From Xanthobacteraceae bacterium (lineage in GTDB: Bacteria > Pseudomonadota > Alphaproteobacteria > Rhizobiales > Xanthobacteraceae), in assembly GCA_030037105.1 (NCBI GenBank), contig JASHRY010000267.1, positions 1 to 5,629 on the forward strand: a stretch of DNA of 5,629 nucleotides, given 5' to 3'. The notes under the pieces were generated by a model, which worked only from the letters and a program-made list of their open reading frames with translations, was not told where the DNA came from and ran no database searches. Of the stretch, positions 1-5,629 are shown one piece after another; within the stretch, counting starts at the first letter, position 1, and each line of letters starts with the position of its first letter. A program made the position numbers and the translations under genes.

Positions 1-215
1 GCCTTGGAGTCGCGTTTGATGAACTTGAAGGTGTAGGGCTTGATCTCATTGGCATGGAGCTTGAGATAGATTTCCATGCCGCGGTCGATTTGCTGCGCCA
101 GTTCGGCGCCGATACCAGTATAGGGCAGGACGACCCCGACCTTCACTTCCTGAGCCATCGCGCCGCTCGCCGTGACGGCAAGCGCCGCGATCGCCACGAC
201 CAATCGCTTGGACAT
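1..215 (-). CDS. ABC transporter substrate-binding protein, branched-chain amino acid type (5' part only)
   Basis: The reverse strand reads from an ATG at 215-213 to the left edge without a stop, giving 71 whole codons. The protein starts MSKRLVVAIAALAVTASG, a Sec signal peptide (basic n-region, alanine/valine-rich core), with likely cleavage after A19-M20-A21 and a mature start at Q22-E-V-K-V. The mature part begins KVGVVLPYTGIGAELAQQ and goes on RGMEIYLKLH, ending near KFIKRDSK. This pattern is the first beta strand and helix of the Peripla_BP_6/LivJ-LivK family, whose members capture amino acids, amides or related small molecules in the periplasm for an ABC importer. The start is well supported by a purine-rich GGGAGGG five bases upstream. 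Most of the protein and any permease or ATPase genes lie outside the window, so the substrate cannot be named. The family call is firm; the ligand is unknown. Confidence 0.88.
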   Translation of the reverse strand, partial: MSKRLVVAIAALAVTASGAMAQEVKVGVVLPYTGIGAELAQQIDRGMEIYLKLHANEIKPYTFKFIKRDSK

Positions 216-220
216 TCGAA

Positions 221-227
221 CCCTCCC
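221..227 (-). promoter_or_regulatory. Shine-Dalgarno of the substrate-binding protein gene
   Basis: On the minus strand these bases read GGGAGGG, five bases before the ATG at 215-213. The motif fixes the start and fits the signal peptide that immediately follows. Confidence 0.7.
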
Positions 228-269
228 GTTCTTTAGTTCCCCCTGGACTTCTACGATATCGAAATTGCG

Positions 270-285
270 CCGAATAGCCGAATAG
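270..285. repeat. Tandem octamer CCGAATAG x2
   Basis: Two exact head-to-tail copies of CCGAATAG occupy 270-277 and 278-285, and a further CCGAA follows at 291-295. They lie 55-70 bases upstream of the transporter gene's ATG, where an operator or activator site could sit. The repeat is seen directly; a regulatory role is inference. Confidence 0.5.
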
Positions 286-287
286 TA

Positions 288-299
288 GGGCCGAAGCCC
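288..299 (-). other. Short hairpin with cUUCGg-type tetraloop on the minus strand
   Basis: On the minus strand these bases read GGGC-TTCG-GCCC. As RNA this is a four-base-pair stem closed by the unusually stable C(UUCG)G tetraloop. It lies 73 bases before the substrate-binding protein ATG, so it may be in that gene's leader. No U-run follows it in either direction, so it does not look like an intrinsic terminator. The stem is short and could be chance. Confidence 0.3.
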
Positions 300-415
300 A
301 AAATGACGCAAGCGAAGGCCCGGCTGACGTGGTGCGCGCCTTCGTCGCGCCAAATCTTGGCACCCCTGCACACGCATGTCCCACAAGCTCGGAAAATCAT
401 CGATCCGCAACACAG

Positions 416-436
416 GGCGCACGCCTGGCGTGCGCC
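416..436. repeat. Perfect 10-bp inverted repeat with single central base
   Basis: GGCGCACGCC at 416-425 and GGCGTGCGCC at 427-436 are exact reverse complements around T426. The right arm can also pair with GCACGC at 438-443 through GCGTGC at 428-433 with a GCCG loop, so two hairpins are mutually exclusive. The symmetry fits either an operator for a dimeric regulator or a strong RNA stem. No T-run follows on either strand, which argues against a standard terminator. It lies about 200 bp from the transporter start and 280 bp from the patatin start, so its target gene is not clear. Confidence 0.55.
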
Positions 437-717
437 GGCACGCAGCGCGAGGACCGTAACTTATGCGACTTTCCGGCCGCCATTCCCGGAACCGGGCCGC
501 CCGATCGATATTAATCTGTTAATGTTCAAGGGTGTCGGCCATGAGCATTGTGGGTCATGAAATGCTATTGAAATGTCCGCCAGTGTCGCGGAACGCTCCA
601 TATTGCGTTTTCGGCAGGTGAGATAAGCCTAAACAGGCGATGCCAAAGCGGAGCTGAGATCCCAATTGCCGGCGGGCCCGAATCTTACTGCAGCGGTGAG
701 CTTTGTCGAAAAGCCGG

Positions 718-1788
718 ATGATGAACCTCATAGAAAACCAGGAGAGAGTTGCCGGCCCAGCGCCGGAGGCCGCTTCGGCGGCCGACCAGAAAGTGATCAA
801 CCTGGCCCTTCAGGGCGGCGGGACCCATGGCGCGTTCACCTGGGGCGTGCTCGACCGCCTGCTTGAAGAAGAGCGGCTTCGCTTCGAAGGCATCACCGCA
901 ACCAGCGCCGGCGCCGTCAACGCCGTCGTGCTCGCCGACGGCTTGGCGGCCGGCGGCCGCGAAGGCGCCCGGGATGCGTTGCGGCGCTTTTGGCAACGGC
1001 TATCCGCCATGGCGTCCCAGGGAATATTCAAGCCCTCCCCGGCCGACGCGGTGAACCCGAATTTCGGCCTTGAACATTCACCCGGTTACGTCTTCATGGA
1101 GGCGCTCGCCTATTATGCTTCTCCCTATCAACTCAATCCGCTCAATTACAATCCGTTCAAGACCTTGTTCGAGGACGCCATCGACTTCGAGCGCGTGCGC
1201 CGGCAACGGGCGGTGAAGTTGTTTCTTTGCGCGACCAATGTGCAGACAGCCAAGGTGAAGGTCTTCGCCGGCGAGGAAATCCGCGCCGAACATCTGCTGG
1301 CGTCAACGTGCCTGCCGCTGATGATGCATGCCATCGAGGTCGACGGCGAGTACTACTGGGACGGCAGCTTCGTGGGGAATCCCGCGATCTTTCCGCTGAT
1401 CTACAACTGCCAGGCGCGCGACATCCTCATGGTCCATATCACGCCAGCCGAGCGGCCGGGGATACCCAAGACGTCTCCCGCGATCATGAATCGCATGCAG
1501 GAGATCAGTTTCAATACCTCGCTCATTCGCGAAATGCGGTCCATCGCTTATCTGACCAAGCTTATCGACGACGGCCGGATGGACGGCGGCCGACGTTTGC
1601 TCATCCACCTGATCGAAGCCGAGGATTTGATCAGAGATCTGTCATGGTCGAGCAGATTGAACGGCGACCGGCGTTTCTTGACGCGTCTTCATAAGTCCGG
1701 CCGCGAACGCGCCGACCAGTGGCTGGCGGCCAATTTCGACCGCCTCGGCGTCGAGTCGACCGTCGATCTCCAGGCAAAATATTTTTGA
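718..1788 (+). CDS. Patatin-like phospholipase family protein
   Basis: This is a predicted 356-residue serine lipid acyl hydrolase of the bacterial patatin-like family, which uses a Ser-Asp dyad. After a short N-terminal tail, VINLALQGGGTHGAFTWGVL carries the oxyanion-hole motif G33-G34-G35-T-H-G38. The nucleophile elbow is ATSAG with S63 as nucleophile; the usual first glycine of GXSXG is alanine here. The second catalytic motif is D215-G-S, within EYYWDGSFVGNPAIFPL. The C-terminal part (about 260-356) is helical-looking and charged and ends QAKYF. I see no signal peptide or membrane segment, so it is probably cytosolic or membrane-peripheral. The start is uncertain: ATG 718, ATG 721 and TTG 703 are all in frame, an in-frame TGA at 697-699 limits extension, and none has a good Shine-Dalgarno. 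It has no close co-directional neighbour upstream and stands 176 bp before the next gene, so it is probably a single-gene unit. The natural lipid substrate cannot be read from the sequence. Confidence 0.9.
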   Translation: MMNLIENQERVAGPAPEAASAADQKVINLALQGGGTHGAFTWGVLDRLLEEERLRFEGITATSAGAVNAVVLADGLAAGGREGARDALRRFWQRLSAMASQGIFKPSPADAVNPNFGLEHSPGYVFMEALAYYASPYQLNPLNYNPFKTLFEDAIDFERVRRQRAVKLFLCATNVQTAKVKVFAGEEIRAEHLLASTCLPLMMHAIEVDGEYYWDGSFVGNPAIFPLIYNCQARDILMVHITPAERPGIPKTSPAIMNRMQEISFNTSLIREMRSIAYLTKLIDDGRMDGGRRLLIHLIEAEDLIRDLSWSSRLNGDRRFLTRLHKSGRERADQWLAANFDRLGVESTVDLQAKYF

Positions 1789-1883
1789 TCGCCGCTACGC
1801 ACTCAGGGCAGCGGAATATGACCGCATCCCCACGCCGCAGACATCGGAAGGCGGTAATTTGGGCGTCGTCCTCCAGGCGATGG

Positions 1884-1898
1884 TTAATCGGGTCTTAA
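1884..1898 (+). promoter_or_regulatory. Candidate CtrA-binding site, TTAA-N7-TTAA
   Basis: TTAA at 1884-1887 and TTAA at 1895-1898 are separated by exactly seven bases (TCGGGTC) and followed by CC. This matches the full alphaproteobacterial CtrA consensus TTAA-N7-TTAAC, and the wider element GGTTAA-N7-TTAACC is a perfect dyad. A possible -10, TATGCT, lies at 1911-1916; a 17-base spacer from it would place the -35 at about 1888-1893, inside the box, as at known CtrA-dependent promoters. TTAA is rare in this GC-rich window, and I saw no other pair with this spacing. Binding itself is inferred. Confidence 0.6.
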
Positions 1899-1910
1899 CC
1901 TCGCCGCTCC

Positions 1911-1916
1911 TATGCT
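1911..1916 (+). promoter_or_regulatory. Possible -10 element, TATGCT
   Basis: TATGCT is a moderate match to the -10 consensus and sits 12 bases after the CtrA-type box. Transcription would begin near 1923, which leaves no leader for a start at GTG 1926 or ATG 1929 and so favours ATG 1965, or 1953/1956, for the aminotransferase. The match is weak alone and is listed because of its spacing. Confidence 0.3.
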
Positions 1917-1964
1917 ATCCAGTCGGTGATGCGGCGGGCGGCCCCGCTGTTCATGATGTACAGG

Positions 1965-3167
1965 ATGACCCGCCAGGCTCCCTTTTCGCCGGTCCGCGCG
2001 CTTGACGCGCGCTCGCCTTTCGTGCGCCTGCGCGAGCTTCTCGACGCGACCCCGCCGGGCCAGCCGGCGATCGGCATGGCGGTCGGCGAGCCGCAGCATC
2101 CCATTCCCGCCTTCGTCGGGCCGGTGATCGCCGCGCATGTCGACGAATTCGGCCGCTATCCGATGAACAAGGGCCTCGATGCCTTCGCCGAGGCGGTCGC
2201 CAAGTGGCTCACGCGGCGCTATGCGCTCGAGCGTCCGGTCGATGCGGCGACGGAAGTGCTCGTGCTCAACGGCACGCGCGAGGGGCTTTTTCTCGCCGCG
2301 CTCGCCGCCAAGACCTGGGTGGCCCCGCGCGCCGGCCGGCCGGCCGTACTCATCCCCAATCCGTTTTATGCCGCCTATGCCGCCGGCGCGGTCGCGGCGG
2401 ATTGCGAGCCGGTCTTTTTGCCGGCAATTGCGGCGCACGGCTTTCTGCCCGATCTCGATGCGCTGAAGGAGGATGTGCTCGCGCGCACGGTCGCCTTCTA
2501 TCTCGCCTCGCCGTCGAATCCGCAGGGCGCGGTCGCCGACCGCGCTTATCTTGGCAAGCTCACCGCGTTGGCGCGGCGCTTCGGATTCCTCGTTTTCAGC
2601 GACGAGTGCTACTGCGAGATCTACAGCGAGGAGCCGCCGCCGGGGATGCTGGAAGCAGCGGCGCCCGATTTCGCCAACGTCGTCGTCTTCCATTCGTTGT
2701 CCAAGCGCTCCAGCCTGCCGGGGTTGCGCGTGGGTTTTGTCGCCGGCGACCGCCGCTTCCTCGCGGCGTTCCTCGAACTGCGGAGCGTGGCGGCGCCGCA
2801 GGTGCCGACGCCGGCGCAACGCGTCGCCATCGCCGCCTATGGCGAGGAAACCCACGTCGAGGAAAACCGCCGCCTCTATCGGGAAAAATTCGATCTGGCC
2901 GATCGGATCGTCGGCGGCCGCTACCGCTACCGCCGCCCCGCCGGCGGATTTTTCCTCTGGCTCGACGTTGCCGCGCAGGGCGGCAGCGAAGCGGCGACGG
3001 TTGCTTTGTGGCGCGAGGCCGGCGTGCGTGTCGTGCCCGGCCGTTATCTCGCGCGCGATCAGCACGACGGCAGCAATCCCGGGGCCGACTATATCCGCGT
3101 GGCCATGGTGCAGAACAGGGAGATCACCGCCGAGGGCCTCAACCGTCTCGTCGCGGTGCTCGGCTAA
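1965..3167 (+). CDS. PLP-dependent aminotransferase class I/II, DapC-like
   Basis: This 400-residue protein is a complete fold-type I aminotransferase. Counting from ATG 1965, the visible landmarks are N102-G-T-R-E-G (cofactor phosphate region), N185 in ASPSNPQG, D213 and Y216 in SDECYCEIY, the PLP-binding lysine K247 in SLSKRSSLPGLR, and R378 in DYIRVAMV for the substrate carboxylate. The stretches FHSLSKRS-x-x-PGLR and GFVAGD, the NPFY segment and the late PGRYLARD resemble DapC, which makes N-succinyl-LL-2,6-diaminopimelate from the keto acid and glutamate on the lysine and peptidoglycan (meso-DAP) pathway. The exact substrate is inferred; another amino acid is possible. Alternative in-frame starts are GTG 1926 and ATG 1929, 1953 and 1956. 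I chose 1965 because it puts about a dozen residues before the conserved SPFVRLRELL segment and leaves room for the promoter at the CtrA-type box. It probably forms a cytosolic enzyme co-transcribed with ftsK 74 bp downstream. Confidence 0.88.
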   Translation: MTRQAPFSPVRALDARSPFVRLRELLDATPPGQPAIGMAVGEPQHPIPAFVGPVIAAHVDEFGRYPMNKGLDAFAEAVAKWLTRRYALERPVDAATEVLVLNGTREGLFLAALAAKTWVAPRAGRPAVLIPNPFYAAYAAGAVAADCEPVFLPAIAAHGFLPDLDALKEDVLARTVAFYLASPSNPQGAVADRAYLGKLTALARRFGFLVFSDECYCEIYSEEPPPGMLEAAAPDFANVVVFHSLSKRSSLPGLRVGFVAGDRRFLAAFLELRSVAAPQVPTPAQRVAIAAYGEETHVEENRRLYREKFDLADRIVGGRYRYRRPAGGFFLWLDVAAQGGSEAATVALWREAGVRVVPGRYLARDQHDGSNPGADYIRVAMVQNREITAEGLNRLVAVLG

Positions 3168-3168
3168 C

Positions 3169-3213
3169 GCATGATCCCGGAAAGTAGGAATCGGTCCTCG
3201 GACAAGATCATGC
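3169..3213. repeat. Dispersed-type palindromic intergenic repeat (GCATGATC ... GATCATGC)
   Basis: GCATGATC at 3169-3176 and GATCATGC at 3206-3213 are exact 8-bp inverted arms. Inside lie CCG (3177-3179) with CGG (3199-3201) and AGGA (3186-3189) with TCCT (3195-3198), making an imperfect nested hairpin about 45 bases long. The element begins two bases after the aminotransferase stop. The wording GCATGATCC-CGGAAAGT-GGAATCGGT resembles a short palindromic repeat that I recall being scattered between genes of Bradyrhizobium-like and related Rhizobiales; I cannot verify copy number here. No T-run follows, so termination is not evident. It could stabilise or process mRNA between the two genes. Confidence 0.65.
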
Positions 3214-3229
3214 TCGAATTAAAGTATCC

Positions 3230-3233
3230 AAGG
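3230..3233 (+). promoter_or_regulatory. Shine-Dalgarno of ftsK
   Basis: AAGG lies eight bases before ATG 3242. The second in-frame ATG at 3248 would be 14 bases away, so this site favours the first. Confidence 0.55.
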
Positions 3234-3241
3234 TCAGCACG

Positions 3242-5629
3242 ATGTCGATGATCGACCGCGGTCTCGATGGGATGGCTTTCCTCTCCGGTCAACTCGGCGC
3301 GGTGCTCAAGCGGCGGCTGCGCGAGGCGGGCGGCGTCGTGCTGGTCAGTCTGGCGATGACGGCGGCGCTCGCGCTCGCCACCTGGTCGGTTCAGGATCCC
3401 TCGCTGAGCCACGCCACCGATGCTCCGGTGCACAACCTCCTCGGCCGTCCCGGTGCGATCGTCGCCGATTTGCTGATGCAATTGCTCGGGCTCGGCGCGT
3501 TGGCGTTGCTCTTGCCGATCGGGGTATGGGGCTATCGGCTGCTCGGCCATCGGCCGCTCACCCGTGAACGGCTGCGCGTTCTGCTCTGGGTGGTGGGCGC
3601 GGTCATCACTGCCGCATTCGCATCGTGTTTGCCGCGCGGCGCTCATTGGCCGTTGCCGTCCGGCCTCGGCGGCGTGATCGGCGACGCCGTGCTGCGCCTG
3701 CCGGCGCTTTTCCTCGGCGCGCCGCTTGCGGGCGTCCATCGCGCTGCGGCCGCCATTGTGCTCGGGATCGCAGCGCTCGCCGCCTTTGCCGGCGCCGCCG
3801 GCATGATTTGGCGTGGAACGGAGGAGGATGAAGAAGACGACGCAACCGAGGACGAAGACGAGAAAGCATGGATTTCGCTCGGCCGCCTGACTCATGCCGT
3901 GCTGAGCTTGCGCGCGCGGCTGGCGCGGCTGCTCCGCGTCCGTGCACCGGCGCAGATCCCGTTGCGGCACGGCAGCGCCGCGCCGCAACGCCGCGCCGAG
4001 CCGCGTTTCGAGCCTCGGTCCGACACGCGCGCCGACGGCGGGACCGATGACCAAGAAGAGAACGCCGAGGCTGCGCCCCGCGCGGCGCGCAAGCCGCGCT
4101 CGGCCGCAAGACCCGTGCGCCGGGAAGCAGGCGGCTACGAGCTGCCGTCGCTCAACCTTCTGACGGCGCCGCGCGCCGGCGAGCGAACGACGCTGAGCGT
4201 CGAATTGATCCAGGAAAATGCCACCGCCCTCGAGGGCGTGCTTGCCGATTTCGGCGTGCGTGGAGAGATCATCAATGCGCGGCCCGGTCCGGTGGTCACG
4301 CTTTACGAGCTCGAGCCCGCACCCGGCATCAAATCCTCGCGCGTGATCAGTCTCGCCGACGACATCGCCCGCTCCATGAGCGCGCTCTCCGCGCGCGTCG
4401 CGGTGGTGTCCGGAAGGAACGCGATCGGCATCGAATTGCCGAATCCGACGCGCGAGCGAGTCTATCTGCGCGAGCTTCTGGCCTCGCGCGACTATGCCGA
4501 AACGAATGCCCGGCTGCCGCTCTGCCTCGGCAAGGCGATCGGCGGCGAAGCCGTTCTCGTCGATCTTTCGCGCATGCCGCACCTGCTTATTGCCGGCACC
4601 ACCGGCTCGGGAAAGTCGGTCGCCATCAACACCATGATCCTCAGCCTCGTTTATCGGCTGCATCCCGATCAATGCCGGCTGATCATGGTCGACCCGAAAA
4701 TGCTCGAGCTTTCCGTCTACGACGGCATTCCCCACCTGCTCGCGCCCGTGGTCACCGATCCGAAGAAGGCGGTGGTCGCGCTCAAATGGGCGGTGCGGGA
4801 GATGGAGGAGCGCTACAAGAAGATGTCGAAACTCGGCGTGCGCAACATCGACAGCTACAACGCGCGCGTCGCCGAGGCACGCGGCAAAGGAGAAAAGCTC
4901 ACCCGCACCGTGCATACCGGCTATAACCGCGAGACCGGCGAAGCGATCTACGAGAACGAGGAGCTCGATCTCGAGCCGTTGCCCTATATCGTCATCATCG
5001 TGGACGAGATGTCCGACCTGATGATGGTCGCCGGCAAGGACATCGAAGGCGTGGTCCAACGTCTCGCGCAGATGGCGCGCGCGGCCGGGCTGCACGTGAT
5101 CCTGGCGACGCAGCGACCCTCGGTCGACGTCATCACCGGCACGATCAAGGCCAATTTCCCGACCCGCATCTCCTTCCAGGTCACCTCGAAGATCGACAGC
5201 CGCACCATCCTCGGCGAACAAGGCGCCGAGCAATTGCTCGGCCAAGGCGACATGCTCTACATGGCCGGTGGCGGCCGCATCAGCCGCGTTCACGGCCCCT
5301 TCGTCTCCGACGAGGAGGTCGAGAAGGTCGTGCGCCACCTTAAGTCGCAAGGCGTGCCGCAATACCTCGAAGCGGTGACGGCAGAAGAAGAGCTGGCGGA
5401 GGACGGCGACCAGACGGTGTTCGACGCGACCGCCATGGGCGCGGCGGACGGCGGCGACCTCTATCAACAGGCGGTACAGATCGTCACACGCGACCGCAAG
5501 GCTTCGACCAGCTATATCCAACGCCGGCTGCAGATCGGCTACAACCGCGCCGCCTCGCTGATGGAGCGCATGGAAGAAGAGGGAATCGTCGGCCAAGCCA
5601 ACCACGCCGGCAAGCGGGAAATCCTCATC
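3242..5629 (+). CDS. ftsK: DNA translocase FtsK (3' end cut by the window)
   Basis: FtsK is the septal, membrane-anchored ATPase that pumps DNA toward the terminus and activates XerCD at dif during division. Reading from ATG 3242 gives 796 codons without a stop; the frame runs off the edge at GKREILI, which in this family is close to the end, so only about ten residues are missing. Residues 31-190 hold the hydrophobic anchor, with likely membrane segments near 31-49, 73-97, 111-129 and 170-190. An acidic stretch (193-208) and a short Arg/Pro-rich linker to about 300 follow. The motor has Walker A G452-TTGSGK458-S, the VDPKMLELS segment and Walker B IIVD588-E589, then [17 protein letters not shown] and [13 protein letters not shown]. 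The gamma winged helix (about 739-796) contains [20 protein letters not shown], which in FtsK reads the polar KOPS DNA sites and contacts XerD. The linker is far shorter than in E. coli, as is usual in alphaproteobacteria. It follows the aminotransferase by 74 bp on the same strand and probably shares its promoter. Confidence 0.97.
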   Translation, partial: MSMIDRGLDGMAFLSGQLGAVLKRRLREAGGVVLVSLAMTAALALATWSVQDPSLSHATDAPVHNLLGRPGAIVADLLMQLLGLGALALLLPIGVWGYRLLGHRPLTRERLRVLLWVVGAVITAAFASCLPRGAHWPLPSGLGGVIGDAVLRLPALFLGAPLAGVHRAAAAIVLGIAALAAFAGAAGMIWRGTEEDEEDDATEDEDEKAWISLGRLTHAVLSLRARLARLLRVRAPAQIPLRHGSAAPQRRAEPRFEPRSDTRADGGTDDQEENAEAAPRAARKPRSAARPVRREAGGYELPSLNLLTAPRAGERTTLSVELIQENATALEGVLADFGVRGEIINARPGPVVTLYELEPAPGIKSSRVISLADDIARSMSALSARVAVVSGRNAIGIELPNPTRERVYLRELLASRDYAETNARLPLCLGKAIGGEAVLVDLSRMPHLLIAGTTGSGKSVAINTMILSLVYRLHPDQCRLIMVDPKMLELSVYDGIPHLLAPVVTDPKKAVVALKWAVREMEERYKKMSKLGVRNIDSYNARVAEARGKGEKLTRTVHTGYNRETGEAIYENEELDLEPLPYIVIIVDEMSDLMMVAGKDIEGVVQRLAQMARAAGLHVILATQRPSVDVITGTIKANFPTRISFQVTSKIDSRTILGEQGAEQLLGQGDMLYMAGGGRISRVHGPFVSDEEVEKVVRHLKSQGVPQYLEAVTAEEELAEDGDQTVFDATAMGAADGGDLYQQAVQIVTRDRKASTSYIQRRLQIGYNRAASLMERMEEEGIVGQANHAGKREILI

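Larger units (their letters stand above)
216..717. other. Divergent intergenic region, about 500 bp, no convincing gene
   Basis: This region separates the leftward transporter gene from the rightward patatin gene and should carry both promoters. Short open frames cross it on both strands, but none has a recognisable protein, a good ribosome binding site or a plausible composition. It holds a tandem CCGAATAG pair (270-285), a GGGC-CGAA-GCCC hairpin (288-299), a perfect 10-bp inverted repeat (416-436), a small CCCGG-AA-CCGGG palindrome (485-496) and an AT-richer stretch with ATTAA-TCTG-TTAAT (510-523). I could not pick a sigma-70 promoter for either gene with confidence. A small RNA or a decayed gene remains possible, but nothing visible proves either. 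Confidence 0.6.
1789..1964. other. Intergenic region between patatin and aminotransferase genes
   Basis: These 176 bases contain a weak CCGCT/AGCGG stem just after the patatin stop (1792-1796 with 1810-1814, 13-base loop, no T-run). They also contain the CtrA-type box at 1884-1898 and a candidate -10 at 1911-1916. The last part, from 1926, would be coding if an upstream start (GTG 1926 or ATG 1929, 1953 or 1956) is used instead of ATG 1965. No clear intrinsic terminator for the patatin gene is visible. Confidence 0.5.

Noticed and set aside
357..370. TGGCAC followed by CTGCAC as a sigma-54 promoter
   Set aside because: The GG and GC elements are separated by seven bases rather than the required ten.
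485..496. CCCGG-AA-CCGGG palindrome as an operator
   Set aside because: Five-base GC-only arms are common by chance at this composition and no gene start is close.
511..522. TTAA-TCTG-TTAA as a second CtrA box, upstream of the patatin gene
   Set aside because: The spacing is four bases, not the required seven, and it lies about 200 bp from the nearest start codon.
303..560. Small open frames of about 60-85 codons in the divergent intergenic region
   Set aside because: No good ribosome binding site, no recognisable domain, overlapping frames of equal quality, and the strong inverted repeat lies within them.
568..604. TTGAAA and CATATT as -35 and -10 of a patatin promoter
   Set aside because: About 25 bases separate the two elements, too far for a sigma-70 promoter.
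1792..1814. CCGCT/AGCGG stem after the patatin stop as a terminator
   Set aside because: Only five base pairs with a 13-base loop and no T-run; too weak to call.
1884..3065. A 393-codon open frame on the minus strand opposite the aminotransferase
   Set aside because: Arg-rich, low-information translation with no family resemblance. The plus strand has a complete set of aminotransferase catalytic residues.
2204..3187. Long plus-strand frames overlapping the aminotransferase in other phases
   Set aside because: Arg/Ala-rich translations typical of frame shadows in GC-rich genes; no motif or ribosome binding site.
3164..5605. An 813-codon open frame on the minus strand, the longest closed frame in the window
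   Set aside because: It lies exactly opposite ftsK, whose motor and winged-helix motifs are unmistakable. Its translation is rich in His, Arg and Asp without any domain, and its last residues read through the intergenic palindrome. It is an effect of high third-position GC.

Overview
The window looks like an ordinary chromosomal stretch of an alphaproteobacterium, most probably of the Rhizobiales/Hyphomicrobiales. This rests on the high GC with strongly GC-biased third codon positions, the style of the proteins, an intergenic palindrome beginning GCATGATCC that resembles a dispersed repeat I recall from Bradyrhizobium-like genomes, and a perfect CtrA-type box. CtrA is the alphaproteobacterial cell-cycle regulator. 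I cannot name a genus.

Layout. Bases 1-215 (minus strand) hold the 5' end of a gene for a periplasmic substrate-binding protein of an amino-acid-type ABC transporter; the rest lies beyond the left edge. Bases 216-717 form a divergent intergenic region of about 500 bp with several small symmetric elements: a tandem octamer, a short hairpin, and a perfect 10-bp inverted repeat with one central base. Bases 718-1788 (plus) encode a complete patatin-like phospholipase with its Ser-Asp catalytic dyad. A 176-bp gap follows, which ends in a perfect TTAA-N7-TTAA site just before the next gene. Bases 1965-3167 (plus) encode a complete class I/II PLP-dependent aminotransferase most like DapC, N-succinyldiaminopimelate aminotransferase. 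A 74-bp spacer carries the dispersed-type palindrome and a Shine-Dalgarno. Bases 3242-5629 (plus) encode the DNA translocase FtsK, open at the right edge but lacking probably only about ten residues.

Function. The aminotransferase and ftsK lie in the same direction, 74 bp apart, with the CtrA-type box at the front of the pair. The simplest reading is one cell-cycle-linked unit. It would couple a possible step of meso-diaminopimelate (peptidoglycan precursor) synthesis to the pump that clears and resolves chromosomes at the septum. The patatin and the transporter gene appear to be separate units. I see no mobile element, CRISPR array, tRNA, rRNA or defence system, and no convincing sign of a wholly new system. 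The best leads are the CtrA box and the palindromes between genes.
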